Assembly: GCA_023435645.1 (NCBI GenBank)
Contig: JAEYRK010000079.1
Span: 21,167 to 85,166 of the forward strand
Direction: 5' to 3'
Length of the DNA stretch: 64,000 nucleotides
Source of the DNA: Bacillota bacterium
Lineage (GTDB): Bacteria; Bacillota; Clostridia; Lachnospirales; Lachnospiraceae
The position numbers and the translations under genes are program-made. Numbering within the stretch: the stretch's first letter is position 1; the number at the start of each line of letters is the position of its first letter. Of the stretch, positions 1-8,771 are shown piece after piece. Below the pieces are notes generated by a model. The model did no database searches, was not told the origin of the DNA, and worked only from the letters and a program-made list of their open reading frames with translations.

Positions 1-561
1 GCTACCCAGAGGCCCTCTGTCAATGTCATTACCGGATTAATCAAGGCAAATATACCTTCAAGAATTGCATTTGCGGTATCCTCCCAAATCGATTCCAGAA
101 CCATCATTGACGGCTCCGGAGCCGAGAAGCTGTTAGGGAAGGGTGATATGCTCTTCTTCCCATCCGGTTATCCGAAGCCTGTCAGAATCCAGGGTGCCTT
201 TATTTCTGATAAGGAAGTCAGCGCTGTAGTGGATTTCTTAAAGAAGCATAATAATGAAGCCCAATACAATGAAGAGGTCAAGGATAAGATTGCCAATGCT
301 AGGCCAGGAGAGGCTGGGCTTGGTATGGGTGGAGGCAATGAGCAGGATGAATACTTTGCTGAAGCAGGTAAGTTTATTATTGAGAAGGACAAGGCCTCCA
401 TTGGTATGCTTCAGAGAGTTTATAAAATCGGTTTTAACCGTGCAGCGAGAATTATGGATCAATTGGCTGAGGCAGGAGTGGTTGGTCCTGAGGAAGGGAC
501 CAAGCCCAGAAAGATTTTGATGTCTCTGGAGCAGTTTGAACAATTTCTGGAGGAGAATTAA
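1..561 (+). CDS. ftsK: DNA translocase FtsK/SpoIIIE, C-terminal end (5' cut by window)
   Basis: The reading frame is open from base 1 and ends at TAA 559-561, giving the last 186 residues of a hexameric, ATP-driven, membrane-anchored chromosome pump. What remains is the end of the motor domain (SRTIIDGSGAEKLLGKGDML and the FFPSGYPKPVRIQGAF segment typical of FtsK) followed by the winged-helix gamma domain (IGMLQRVYKIGFNRAARIMD), which reads KOPS-like polarity sequences. The N-terminal membrane part and Walker motifs lie left of the window. The gene is collinear with the ATP-grasp pair that follows. FtsK and SpoIIIE cannot be told apart from this end alone. Confidence 0.95.
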   Translation, partial: ATQRPSVNVITGLIKANIPSRIAFAVSSQIDSRTIIDGSGAEKLLGKGDMLFFPSGYPKPVRIQGAFISDKEVSAVVDFLKKHNNEAQYNEEVKDKIANARPGEAGLGMGGGNEQDEYFAEAGKFIIEKDKASIGMLQRVYKIGFNRAARIMDQLAEAGVVGPEEGTKPRKILMSLEQFEQFLEEN

Positions 562-630
562 TCCGATTGCCTATTTGATTTGATGGTTAGACAAGAGTAG
601 AACGATAAGAGAAATGATAGGGTGATCCAT

Positions 631-1608
631 ATGAGCAGAATTGCGTGGCTGGTAGTGAATGAATTTCTGCAGTCAGATAAATTCAATGAAATTCATGAAT
701 GGCTGAGGAAGGCTGCACAAAGATTGAATATACAGCTGCTTCTGAAAACAAATGCAGAGCTGCTGATTGACCTTCAATCGAAGGAGGACAGCAGGAAGGC
801 AGAAGAGGAGGGCTACACTCTAGGGGATGATGGGGAAAGAACGTCCGAATCCTCGGAGCATAATAAGGAGCATAGGAAGGCCCGTAACGAAGAGCTGTAT
901 TTCATATTGTTTTGGGATAAGGATACGAGGCTGGCAAGACATCTGGAACAGCAGGGTTATCAAGTATTCAATTCCTCCGAGGCAATCGCGGCCTGTGATG
1001 ATAAAGCCCTGACGCATCTGGCGCTGATGAAGGAAGGAATACCGATGCCCAGGACGATCATAGCACCCAAGACCTTCGATAATATAGGCTATACCAACGA
1101 ACATTTCCTGAAGGAGGTCTCGGATCGGCTGGGGTATCCGATGGTGGTGAAGGAATGCTTCGGATCCTTTGGTCAACAGGTATATCTGGCGAAGGACCCT
1201 GAGGAGCTGAAGACCCTTGTAAGACGAATAGGCACCAGACCCATGCTATATCAGGAATTTATCGCCTCCAGTGCCGGTAAGGATGTAAGACTTCAGGTGG
1301 TCGGAGGGAGGGTAATTGCCTCCATGTACCGTTATTCCGAGAACGGTGACTTTCGTGCCAATCTATCGATCGGAGGCAAGATGCTTCCCTATGAACCGAC
1401 CAAGGAACAGTGTGAACTGGCGGTACGATGCTGTGAGATTCTTGGCCTTGATTATGCCGGCGTGGATCTACTGTTTGGGGAGAAGGGCGAGACCCTGGTT
1501 TGTGAAGTGAATTCCAACGCTCATTTTAAGAACATCTATGACTGTACCGGAGTGAATGCAGCGGATGCAATCCTATCCCATATCGTGAATAAGCTAGAAG
1601 CTGTTTGA
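631..1608 (+). CDS. ATP-grasp ligase, RimK-like (first of tandem pair)
   Basis: This is an ATP-grasp enzyme of the RimK / alpha-L-glutamate-ligase type, a family that joins an acyl-phosphate-activated carboxylate to an amine. Visible parts are a variable N-terminal preATP domain (the stretch LQSKEDSRKAEEEG is highly charged), the central KALTHLALMKEGIPMPRT segment, the ATP-binding YPMVVKECFGSFGQQVYL loop, the DVRLQVVGGRVIASMYR motif and the metal-binding ending LVCEVNSNAHFKN. I chose ATG 631 because AGGGTG lies 7-8 nt upstream; a GTG at 622 would add three residues. It follows ftsK by 69 nt and precedes a second ATP-grasp gene, so co-transcription is likely. The substrate is unknown. Confidence 0.85.
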   Translation: MSRIAWLVVNEFLQSDKFNEIHEWLRKAAQRLNIQLLLKTNAELLIDLQSKEDSRKAEEEGYTLGDDGERTSESSEHNKEHRKARNEELYFILFWDKDTRLARHLEQQGYQVFNSSEAIAACDDKALTHLALMKEGIPMPRTIIAPKTFDNIGYTNEHFLKEVSDRLGYPMVVKECFGSFGQQVYLAKDPEELKTLVRRIGTRPMLYQEFIASSAGKDVRLQVVGGRVIASMYRYSENGDFRANLSIGGKMLPYEPTKEQCELAVRCCEILGLDYAGVDLLFGEKGETLVCEVNSNAHFKNIYDCTGVNAADAILSHIVNKLEAV

Positions 1609-1694
1609 CTTTGAAGCTTGATATCCGAGCAAGGAGAAATGAAAGAAGAACGCTGGAGTAATCCAATATTTTAGAGAAAATGAGGCGGTTAGAG

Positions 1695-2555
1695 ATGCTG
1701 GCCTGGATGCTTTATTTCAAGGAAGGTGCCATATATAATAAGCGCTATATAGAATTTTATATGGAAGAGGGACGTAAGCTTGGCATCACTGTCAAGCTTA
1801 TGCTGGTGGAGGAGCTGGAGTTCGGTGTGAAGGAGGGCGAATGGTTTCTTACGCACAAGGGGGCAGTACTGCCGTATCCTGATTTCGTCATCTGCCGAGC
1901 AATCTATCCGTTACTGAGTAAGCATTTGGAAGCGATGGGAATCAGGGTATTTAATAATGCCATTTTATCGGAAATCTGTAATGATAAGGCGAAAACCTAT
2001 CAGTATCTGGCCAAGACCGGAATACGAATGGTGGATACAAGCTTCTGTAAGAATGCCTTTCTTAAGACTGCAATGGATCACATTCCCTCACCGACCGTGA
2101 TAAAAGCGGTGGATGGACATGGGGGAAGGCAGGTATTCCTATTGGACAAGAATTCAGAGGAGGAGGAGAAGATAAGGATCCTCAGGGGGATCGGAAGCTC
2201 CGATGCCGTCCTGCAGCCATTGACCGGACACAAACATCAGGATCTCAGGGTATATGTGATTGGCAAGGAGATCATTGCCGCTGTCCTAAGGACAGCGAAG
2301 GATGGCTTTAGGTCGAACTTCTCACTGGGAGGTGAGGTCCGGCTGTATGAGCTGTCAGAGGGGGAAAGGAAGCTGGTACATCGCATCATCAGTCAATTTG
2401 AAATTGGTATGGTGGGGATTGATTTTATCATCGGGGATGAAGGAGAATTGATTTTTAATGAGATAGAGGATGTGGTTGGCTCAAGAATGCTTTACCAATG
2501 CTCGGAAATCAACCTTGTAGAAAATTACCTGAGCTATATCCTTACGCAGATATAA
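1695..2555 (+). CDS. ATP-grasp ligase, RimK-like (second of tandem pair)
   Basis: A second ATP-grasp protein (about 286 residues), clearly divergent from its neighbour but with the same order of elements: the NDKAKTYQYLAKTGIRMVDT segment, a nucleotide-binding VIKAVDGHGGRQVFLL loop, DLRVYVIGKEIIAAVLR and a C-terminal acidic LIFNEIEDVVGSRMLY. The usual Glu-x-Asn metal site is less canonical than in the upstream copy (EVNSNAH there, NEIEDVV here), so the two may differ in activity. ATG 1695 has GAGG nine bases upstream; ATG 1680 is an alternative without a good ribosome-binding site. Two such genes side by side could act sequentially or as a heteromer on one substrate; that is inference. Confidence 0.8.
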   Translation: MLAWMLYFKEGAIYNKRYIEFYMEEGRKLGITVKLMLVEELEFGVKEGEWFLTHKGAVLPYPDFVICRAIYPLLSKHLEAMGIRVFNNAILSEICNDKAKTYQYLAKTGIRMVDTSFCKNAFLKTAMDHIPSPTVIKAVDGHGGRQVFLLDKNSEEEEKIRILRGIGSSDAVLQPLTGHKHQDLRVYVIGKEIIAAVLRTAKDGFRSNFSLGGEVRLYELSEGERKLVHRIISQFEIGMVGIDFIIGDEGELIFNEIEDVVGSRMLYQCSEINLVENYLSYILTQI

Positions 2556-2558
2556 GCA

Positions 2559-2632
2559 GACATAAGCAAATACAAGCAGATATAAGCAGAAATAAGCAGA
2601 CAATACAAGTACATGCGGATACAAGCAGATGA
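2559..2632. repeat. degenerate 10-11 bp A-rich tandem repeat
   Basis: Directly after the second ATP-grasp stop codon the sequence cycles through variants of ATAAGCAGAT (ataagcagac, ataagcaaat, acaagcagat, ataagcagaa and so on) about eight times. No reading frame is kept and no hairpin is formed. Similar short A-rich repeats with different units occur in other intergenic gaps of this window (near 23.4, 27.1 and 29.2 kb). Confidence 0.7.
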
Positions 2633-2704
2633 AAATGGGGCTGCCGCTCTAAAATGTAGGCGCCTATATATTAGGAAGGATGTTTCACCCATTTTAGTTC
2701 ATAA

Positions 2705-2742
2705 AATGCGTATGATGTTGTTAATCATACGCATTCTTTTTT
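2705..2742 (+). terminator. intrinsic terminator of the ATP-grasp operon
   Basis: A perfect 12-bp stem, AATGCGTATGAT pairing with ATCATACGCATT around a 7-nt loop, is followed by C and TTTTTT. It closes the ftsK / ATP-grasp transcription unit and lies before the convergent HAD gene. Confidence 0.9.
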
Positions 2743-2784
2743 CGTATTCTATGGGATAAACATTCAAGGGGCTATATGATAGGG

Positions 2785-3429
2785 CTATATTAAGGTCAGC
2801 AGCTCTCTGGGAGTATCGATCAGATAATCGACACCGGCAGATTTAAGTACCTCACGGCTTCGAAAGCCCCAGGTCACTCCGATACAGGGAATCCCTGCAT
2901 TTTGAGCTGTCTGAGCATCTGTTTCTGAGTCACCGACAAAGATGGTCTTGGAGAGCTCGGAGCCCAGTTCCTTCACAGCTTTATATACACTGTCCGGAGC
3001 AGGTTTTCTCTTAATCTCCTGTGATTCCCCGATGGCTACGGGAATCAGAGTACAGAAATAGGTTTTTGCAAGGATTTTCACGGCGGTATCATATTTATTA
3101 GAAACAATGGCTATCTTATAATTAAAACGGTTCAGATCCAGAAGCAGCTCCATAATACCGTTGTAGGGTCTGGTCTTATTCTGCATATTCTGCCTATAAT
3201 GCTCCTTGAACTCCTCCAGACACTGTGTAACCTCCTCCTCGGAGCAATGTCCGGGAACAGAAAGGCGAACTAAATTACGAACACCATTACCTACAAAGCG
3301 CCTTACCTCCTCCAGACTCCTGGTGGAATAACCCTTTTGGGCTAAGATATCATTCAGGCTGTCTCGAAGATCGTCCAAGGTATTTAATAGGGTTCCATCC
3401 AGATCAAAAATTACGGTATCGTATTTCAT
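2785..3429 (-). CDS. HAD-superfamily phosphatase (phosphoglycolate phosphatase-like)
   Basis: A 214-residue haloacid-dehalogenase-fold hydrolase. Motif I is FDLDGTLLNT with the nucleophile Asp9 and acid/base Asp11. Motif II is IAIVSNKYD, the motif III Lys is in RKPAPDSVY, and motif IV is FVGDSETDAQTAQNAG. The helical cap after motif I is the type seen in Gph and PpaX, enzymes that hydrolyse phosphoglycolate or pyrophosphate. The start has an AAAGGAT ribosome-binding site on the minus strand. It is monocistronic, facing the ATP-grasp operon. The exact substrate cannot be decided from sequence. Confidence 0.9.
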   Translation of the reverse strand: MKYDTVIFDLDGTLLNTLDDLRDSLNDILAQKGYSTRSLEEVRRFVGNGVRNLVRLSVPGHCSEEEVTQCLEEFKEHYRQNMQNKTRPYNGIMELLLDLNRFNYKIAIVSNKYDTAVKILAKTYFCTLIPVAIGESQEIKRKPAPDSVYKAVKELGSELSKTIFVGDSETDAQTAQNAGIPCIGVTWGFRSREVLKSAGVDYLIDTPRELLTLI

Positions 3430-3703
3430 CGTAGGTATCCTTTCTTAAGTATAAATGGGTATGGAAGGAAGAACGGCTAGAAAGCCTTTCCTCTGGAGTA
3501 GGTAAAAGGCTGGCTAGCAGTCAGCCTCATATTGTTTATAGTATATAGTTCAGTTATCAAACGTGCAAGCAATTTTTTGTACTTTATTCAGAAACCTTGA
3601 TTTTCCTTGATGATTCATGGATAAAAACCACATACTTGTCTGATATTAGCTATTATGTTACAATATCCCTATTAAATTCGGTACACAGAAAGGTTGGAAT
3701 AAA

Positions 3704-5374
3704 ATGAAATCGGATATTCAGATTGCACAGGAAGCGAAACTTAATTCAATCGTTGCAGTAGCAAAAAAGCTTGATATTTCAGAGAATGACTTAGAGCTAT
3801 ACGGGAAATATAAGGCAAAGCTCTCAGATGAGCTATGGGAGAGGGTTAAGAACCGCCAGGACGGAAAGCTGGTTTTAGTAACTGCAATCAATCCGACTCC
3901 TGCAGGAGAAGGGAAGACCACTACAACGGTTGGTTTAGGGCAGGCATTTGGAAGGATGAACGTGAAATCCGTGATTGCACTGAGAGAACCCTCTCTGGGT
4001 CCCTGCTTTGGCATCAAGGGTGGTGCAGCAGGCGGTGGTTATGCCCAGGTGGTCCCGATGGAGGATTTGAACCTGCATTTTACCGGAGATTTTCATGCGA
4101 TTACCTCTGCCAATAACCTACTGGCAGCAATGCTGGATAACCATATCCAACAAGGAAATACACTGGAGATAGATACCAATCAGATCGTATGGAAGCGCTG
4201 TGTAGATATGAATGACCGTGTACTCCGCAATATCGTTGTGGGTCTGGGACGTAAAGCAGATGGTGTGGTTAGAGAGGACCATTTTATTATTACAGTGGCT
4301 TCAGAAATCATGGCTGTTCTATGCCTGTCAGAGAATATGAAGGATATGAAGGAGCGGCTTGGACGAATTGTGGTGGCCTATACCTATGACGGAAAGCCGG
4401 TAACTGCGAAGCAGCTGAAGGCAGTTGGTGCCATGGCAGCATTATTAAAGGACGCTCTGAAGCCGAATTTAATTCAGACAGTGGAGAATACTCCTGCGAT
4501 CATCCATGGCGGACCCTTTGCGAATATCGCCCATGGCTGTAACAGTGTCAGGGCCACCAAGACAGCCCTAAAGCTGGCGGATGTCGTTGTGACCGAAGCC
4601 GGCTTCGGTGCAGACCTTGGTGCCGAGAAATTCTTTGATATTAAATGTAGGATGGCAGACCTAAAGCCGGATGCAGTCGTACTGGTAGCAACCATCCGTG
4701 CCTTAAAATATAATGGCGGTGTTAAAAAGACCGAGCTGGCGACAGAGAATCTGGCAGCATTGGAAAAGGGAATTGTGAATCTGGAGAAGCATATTGAGAA
4801 TCTTCAGAAATTCGGTGTTCCGGTGGTCGTAAGCTTAAATCGCTTTATGTCCGATACGGAAGCAGAGCTTCGTTATGTGAAGGCCTTCTGTGAAAGGAGA
4901 AGCTGCGACTTCGCACTTTGTGAGGTGTGGGAGAAGGGCGGAGAAGGTGGACTTGAATTGGCCAAGAAGGTCCTGGAGACCATGGAGAAGAAGGAAAGCC
5001 ATTTTCAGCCCCTATATGGTCTGGAGCTGTCCATCAAGCAGAAGATTGAGACCATCGCAAGGGAAATCTACGGTGCTGATGGAGTCACCTTTGATCCGGC
5101 GGCGGAGAGTGCAATCAAGACCATTGAAGCCCTCGGATACAAGGAGCTTCCGGTCTGTATGGCGAAAAACCAGTATTCCCTATCCGATGATGCCACAAAG
5201 CTTGGCAGACCGACCGACTTTACCGTGAATATCCGTGAGGTCTATGTATCCGCAGGTGCCGGCTTTGTTGTTGCCATAACAGGAACCGTTATGACGATGC
5301 CGGGACTTCCGAAGGTACCGGCTGCAGAGGGGATCGATGTGGATGAGGACGGAAGGATTACCGGGCTGTTCTAA
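3704..5374 (+). CDS. fhs: formate--tetrahydrofolate ligase
   Basis: ATP-dependent synthesis of 10-formyl-tetrahydrofolate from formate and THF; it feeds purine and one-carbon metabolism and, in acetogens, the methyl branch of the Wood-Ljungdahl pathway. At 556 residues it matches the usual family length. The ATP site TPAGEGKTTTT is at residues 65-75, and family blocks REPSLGPCFGIKGGAAGGGYAQ, FHAITSANNLLAA and the C-terminal ITGTVMTMPGLPK are all present. AGAAAGG lies upstream of ATG 3704. It stands alone, with no folD or other C1 genes beside it, so a general biosynthetic role is more likely than an acetogenesis operon. Confidence 0.98.
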   Translation: MKSDIQIAQEAKLNSIVAVAKKLDISENDLELYGKYKAKLSDELWERVKNRQDGKLVLVTAINPTPAGEGKTTTTVGLGQAFGRMNVKSVIALREPSLGPCFGIKGGAAGGGYAQVVPMEDLNLHFTGDFHAITSANNLLAAMLDNHIQQGNTLEIDTNQIVWKRCVDMNDRVLRNIVVGLGRKADGVVREDHFIITVASEIMAVLCLSENMKDMKERLGRIVVAYTYDGKPVTAKQLKAVGAMAALLKDALKPNLIQTVENTPAIIHGGPFANIAHGCNSVRATKTALKLADVVVTEAGFGADLGAEKFFDIKCRMADLKPDAVVLVATIRALKYNGGVKKTELATENLAALEKGIVNLEKHIENLQKFGVPVVVSLNRFMSDTEAELRYVKAFCERRSCDFALCEVWEKGGEGGLELAKKVLETMEKKESHFQPLYGLELSIKQKIETIAREIYGADGVTFDPAAESAIKTIEALGYKELPVCMAKNQYSLSDDATKLGRPTDFTVNIREVYVSAGAGFVVAITGTVMTMPGLPKVPAAEGIDVDEDGRITGLF

Positions 5375-5692
5375 GGTGAAAGGACCGAGCTGCTATGAGT
5401 TTTCCAGGGTAACGATATGCTGATAGAATAGAGTTACTTGGAATAAAAAGGACTAGCGGCGATAAGGATGAAGAGTTAGGAGCTTCTTAGGTAAATAAAT
5501 GAGAGTTGATTTGAAAGAGGAATAACATAGCTTGCATTAGGTAGAAGTTACAGAATTTAATTATATGAAGATGATTTACCACAAAATAAAATAAAAACCT
5601 CCTCCGTTGACATAATCGCATGTATGCTCCCGTATATTTTATTGATAACTGTTACTTGTACCATCATCAATAAATGAATAGGGAGGAAGAAT
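5375..5692. other. intergenic region fhs to SOD homologue
   Basis: No open frame or strong hairpin was seen over these 318 bases. A TTGACA hexamer occurs near 5608, but the nearest TATATT is 20 bases away, so a promoter for the downstream gene is possible but not convincing. GGGAGGAAG just before 5693 is the ribosome-binding site of the next gene. I saw no intrinsic terminator after fhs. Confidence 0.5.
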
Positions 5693-6280
5693 ATGATAGA
5701 GAAGATACCTTTCCGCTATACGGAGGACATCACGGTGGTAAACCGGAAGCAATTCGAGGCCCATCTTAGGCTTTATGAGGGATATGTGAGTAAAATCAAT
5801 GAAATTGATGGGATTTTATTTGGGAATTCCGGCAGGGAACGGGCGAATGCAACCTTTAGCTATTACAGGGAGTGCAAACGGGGCGAGACCTATGCCATGA
5901 ACGGAGTCATTCTCCATGAGCTGTATTTTGAAAATATCGGTGGCTGCAGCGCAAAGCCGGATCAAATCACCTCAGATATTTTGGAACATGATTTCTGCAG
6001 CCTGGAGAACTGGCAGGAGGATTTTATTGCTACGGCAAAGGCCAGCAGAGGCTGGGCAGTACTTGCCTTTGACCAGAGAAGCGGACGCTTCCGCAATGTC
6101 AGCCTGGATGCCCACGATGTCGGAAATATCGCTTATTCTGCTCCGGTGCTGGTATTAGATGTCTATGAGCATGCTTATTTTTATCAGTATCTGGACGATA
6201 AAGCGGAATATATCAATCAATTCATGAAAAACATCAACTGGGCAGTGATAAGCGAGAGGCTGAAATATTATTACAATTAA
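5693..6280 (+). CDS. Fe/Mn superoxide dismutase family protein
   Basis: A 195-residue protein of the iron/manganese superoxide dismutase fold. The four metal ligands expected of the family can be placed: His24 (QFEAHLRLYEGYV), His75 (VILHELYFENIGG), Asp156 and His160 (VLDVYEHAYFYQY). This argues for a metal-binding and probably active enzyme. The sequence is clearly divergent from textbook SodA/SodB (the second ligand region is HELYFENIGG instead of HxxYWxNL), a form common in clostridia. It is cytoplasmic with no signal peptide, a strong GGGAGGAAG site precedes it, and it is monocistronic with a terminator at 6299. Confidence 0.88.
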   Translation: MIEKIPFRYTEDITVVNRKQFEAHLRLYEGYVSKINEIDGILFGNSGRERANATFSYYRECKRGETYAMNGVILHELYFENIGGCSAKPDQITSDILEHDFCSLENWQEDFIATAKASRGWAVLAFDQRSGRFRNVSLDAHDVGNIAYSAPVLVLDVYEHAYFYQYLDDKAEYINQFMKNINWAVISERLKYYYN

Positions 6281-6298
6281 TCGGTCAGACTAAAATAA

Positions 6299-6348
6299 CA
6301 GTATGTCAAGAAAGGCTGAGCATTCAGAGTCTTTGACATACTGTTTTT
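6299..6348 (+). terminator. intrinsic terminator after SOD homologue
   Basis: CAGTATGTCAA pairs with TTGACATACTG, followed by TTTTT. The stem is interrupted only by a few bases near the loop. Confidence 0.85.
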
Positions 6349-6616
6349 GCTATGATATGCGAATTTACTCCGAATAGGTCAATTGTTATCCTAACCCTTT
6401 ACATAGGTCCTTATTGATCAAGGAGTGATGATTCTTAATATGATTTTGAATTTAGGGGGAAAAGTAGCAAGTGGTAGACAAAATATGGAATATACATTAT
6501 GATATAGACTAGATTAGTCATCTATATAAAAGCTTCAGGGGTTATGAGTGAGATAACAGGGGATAAAGATTAATCTTAATCAAAGTAATATTATGATCGG
6601 ATCGGTGATAGAGTGA
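6349..6616. other. intergenic region, no feature seen
   Basis: An AT-rich gap before the small membrane-anchored gene. I see no hairpin, repeat or credible promoter pair, only GGTGAT shortly before the 6617 start. Confidence 0.4.
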
Positions 6617-7000
6617 ATGGATATGAAAATGAAAAGAAGGGTCTTAATTTTATCAGGCATTATACTGGCTATCATCCTCTATCTTGCATTTTATCATAAA
6701 ACATATTCCATCAAGGTAGAGAATAAGGAGATTTATGAAATTAAAATTCAAACCCCAGGTGCCTTTGGTTTTGGTTTAGATACTAAAATCATCACAAATC
6801 CTGATGAGATCAAACGATATTTGGAGCAAGTCCAAACGCTTCGATTTACACATCCAAAGATTGATACGGGTAAAGGATGGGTAACAGCGGTTGATATCAA
6901 GTATTTAGGTAAGAGTGGTAAGGAAAGGATGATAAGATATACTTTACTGGAGGATAAAATAGAAATCGGCTCATTTCAATATGATATCATATCGCAGTAA
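6617..7000 (+). CDS. small membrane-anchored protein of unknown function
   Basis: 127 residues: a positively charged start (MDMKMKRR), one hydrophobic segment at about residues 8-25 (VLILSGIILAIILYLAFY), then an extracytoplasmic-type domain of about 100 residues rich in beta-forming residues, with GFGLDTKIITNPDEIKRYLEQ in the middle. The layout fits a signal-anchor protein facing outside. I do not recognise the family. It is monocistronic, between two terminators. Confidence 0.6.
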   Translation: MDMKMKRRVLILSGIILAIILYLAFYHKTYSIKVENKEIYEIKIQTPGAFGFGLDTKIITNPDEIKRYLEQVQTLRFTHPKIDTGKGWVTAVDIKYLGKSGKERMIRYTLLEDKIEIGSFQYDIISQ

Positions 7001-7036
7001 GGTAATACTACGGATTAAATAGAAAACTTTATAAGA

Positions 7037-7086
7037 GGCGTAATACTTTAAGGTTCCAGCAGCGTGGGAGCTTAAAGTATTACGCC
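7037..7086. terminator. convergent hairpin between small membrane gene and pyrI
   Basis: A perfect 16-bp inverted repeat (GGCGTAATACTTTAAG with its complement) around an 18-nt loop lies between converging genes. The T-tracts on either side are short (CTTATTAG on plus, TCTTATAAAG on minus), so it may serve both directions weakly. Confidence 0.7.
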
Positions 7087-7147
7087 CTTATTAGTTCCTC
7101 TGCCTTAAATCGAAGGAGATGATATCGTATCATTTATGAGAGGTGAT

Positions 7148-7576
7148 TTACCTCCTCTCGAAGGCCTGCTCGCAGTAGACGCAGCGGTATACCCCGTTCT
7201 CCCGATCCGTAAGCTTAAAGGTATGGGGGATTCCCTGCTCCACGGAGGTGATGCATCTGGGGTTCTTGCATTTTAAGACATTATCTACGAAGGCAGGAAG
7301 CTCCGGATTCTTCTTCTCTATAATCACACCGTTTTCAATGACATCGATCGTAATCTTATGGTCCAGAGCACCTAGAATGTCGAGATTTATTCCGTCGAGA
7401 GTCCCTTCAATCTTGATGATATCTTTCTTACCCATCTTGTTGCTTTTGGCATTCTTAATGATTGCGACACTGCAATCCTGGTTCTCTAAGTTCAGGTAAG
7501 TATAGATCTGCATGGCTCCGCCAGCTTTGATATGATCTATGACGATTCCCTGATTTAAAACACCGATATTTAGCAT
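7148..7576 (-). CDS. pyrI: aspartate carbamoyltransferase regulatory subunit
   Basis: The nucleotide-binding regulatory chain of ATCase, which binds CTP/ATP and carries a structural zinc site. The N-terminal allosteric domain (GIVIDHIKAGGAMQIY, and LDILGALDHKITIDVIENG) is followed by the zinc domain with four cysteines in CKNPRC and CVYCE. The likely start is ATG 7576, which has GGAGGTAGCT just upstream; an earlier ATG at 7588 lies in that Shine-Dalgarno sequence. It lies downstream of pyrB in the same direction, so the two subunits can be made together. The 142-residue length is normal. Confidence 0.95.
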   Translation of the reverse strand: MLNIGVLNQGIVIDHIKAGGAMQIYTYLNLENQDCSVAIIKNAKSNKMGKKDIIKIEGTLDGINLDILGALDHKITIDVIENGVIIEKKNPELPAFVDNVLKCKNPRCITSVEQGIPHTFKLTDRENGVYRCVYCEQAFERR

Positions 7577-7751
7577 AGCTACCTCCATCTGACAAATATT
7601 TATTTGTTCTGGAATACAAATGTATTTTGATGTTCTAGTTCACCTAATCATAAATAGCATTCTTGTATCTCCGGTTGATCCATATAGGGCTGAAGAGTGA
7701 ATCTCCTTTGTTATCGGATTAATCCGTTAATGCAGCAGGTATATAAAAAGC

Positions 7752-8666
7752 TCAGGCCAGCTCTAGCAGCTTTAGTATCAGCGCCATACGCACATAGACT
7801 CCGAACTGTGCCTGCTTAAAATAAACAGCTCTTGGATCCTCATCCACCTCTACAGAGATTTCATTCACTCTCGGCAACGGATGAAGGACCAGCATATCCT
7901 CCTTTGCATAGGCCATTTTTTTCGCATCCAGGATGTAGGTATCCTTAAGACGGATATAATCCTCCTCATTGAAGAAGCGTTCCTTCTGGACTCTGGTCAT
8001 ATAGAGGATATCTAGCTCGGGCATTACCTCCTCCAGCTTCCGTACCTCTTTATAGCTGATATGATTGGCCTCCAGGAGCTCCTCACGGATATAGGCAGGA
8101 ATGGTCAGCTCCTCCGGAGAGATCAGGACGAAGCGAATATTCACATAACGGGCCAGAGCTCCGATTAGGGAATGTACGGTTCGGCCGAATTTCAGGTCAC
8201 CACAAAAACCGACGGTTAAATGTGTTAATCGTCCTTTGAGATTTTGAATGGTTAATAAATCGGTAAAGGTTTGGGTGGGATGATTATGACCGCCGTCTCC
8301 GGCATTGATAACAGGAATAGAAGAATGAATAGAGGCTACATAGGGGGCGCCTTCCTTGGGATGGCGGATCGCACAGATATCTGCGTAGGAGGAAATAACT
8401 CGTATGGTATCGGCAACACTTTCACCTTTGGCTGCCGAGCTGGAATCGGCGGAGGAAAAACCAAGAATACTACCACCAAGATTAAGCATGGCAGCTTCGA
8501 AGCTAAGTCTTGTTCTGGTGCTTGGTTCGTAGAATAGAGTGGCCAGCTTTTTACCATGGCACACATCAGCATATTTCTTCGGGCTTTTGATGATCTCCTC
8601 TGCCAATGATAGCAGCTCGTCCAGCTCAGAAACAGTTAGATCAGTCGGACTGATGATATGTCTCAT
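7752..8666 (-). CDS. pyrB: aspartate carbamoyltransferase catalytic subunit
   Basis: Catalyses carbamoyl phosphate plus aspartate to N-carbamoyl-aspartate, the committed step of pyrimidine synthesis. Family motifs are the phosphate-binding FYEPSTRTRLSFE, HPTQTFTDLL and the C-terminal LVLHPLPRVNEIS. The frame is open further upstream, but ATG 8666 is chosen because GGAGGTGTCT precedes it and MRHIISPTDLTV is the usual family beginning. About 175 bases separate it from pyrI. No other pyr genes are nearby. A 304-residue product fits the family. Confidence 0.96.
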   Translation of the reverse strand: MRHIISPTDLTVSELDELLSLAEEIIKSPKKYADVCHGKKLATLFYEPSTRTRLSFEAAMLNLGGSILGFSSADSSSAAKGESVADTIRVISSYADICAIRHPKEGAPYVASIHSSIPVINAGDGGHNHPTQTFTDLLTIQNLKGRLTHLTVGFCGDLKFGRTVHSLIGALARYVNIRFVLISPEELTIPAYIREELLEANHISYKEVRKLEEVMPELDILYMTRVQKERFFNEEDYIRLKDTYILDAKKMAYAKEDMLVLHPLPRVNEISVEVDEDPRAVYFKQAQFGVYVRMALILKLLELA

Positions 8667-8742
8667 AGACACCTCCATATGTGATTTTATTGCTATTTTA
8701 GAGACAAGGCCCGCAGTTTCCGGGTCCACATCCTAACTATTA

Positions 8743-8771
8743 ATTCTAATCCATCTTTGTGGAAAATACAA
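8743..8771 (-). promoter_or_regulatory. putative sigma-A promoter of pyrB-pyrI
   Basis: Read on the minus strand: TTGTAT, 17 bases, TAGAAT. It gives a leader of roughly 70 nt before ATG 8666, containing a small CCCG/CGGG hairpin but no clear PyrR-type attenuator. The rest of the 319-base gap between pyrB and the helicase gene holds only the divergent promoter at 8945. Confidence 0.55.

Noticed and set aside
820..1176. Long antisense open frames opposite core genes (for example 820-1176, 3718-4017, 9259-9645, 19021-19533)
   Set aside because: They overlap well-supported genes completely, lack ribosome-binding sites and give compositions typical of reverse-frame shadows.
8667..8742. PyrR-type attenuator in the pyrB leader
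   Set aside because: The leader is too short and has only a weak CCCG/CGGG hairpin without a T-tract.
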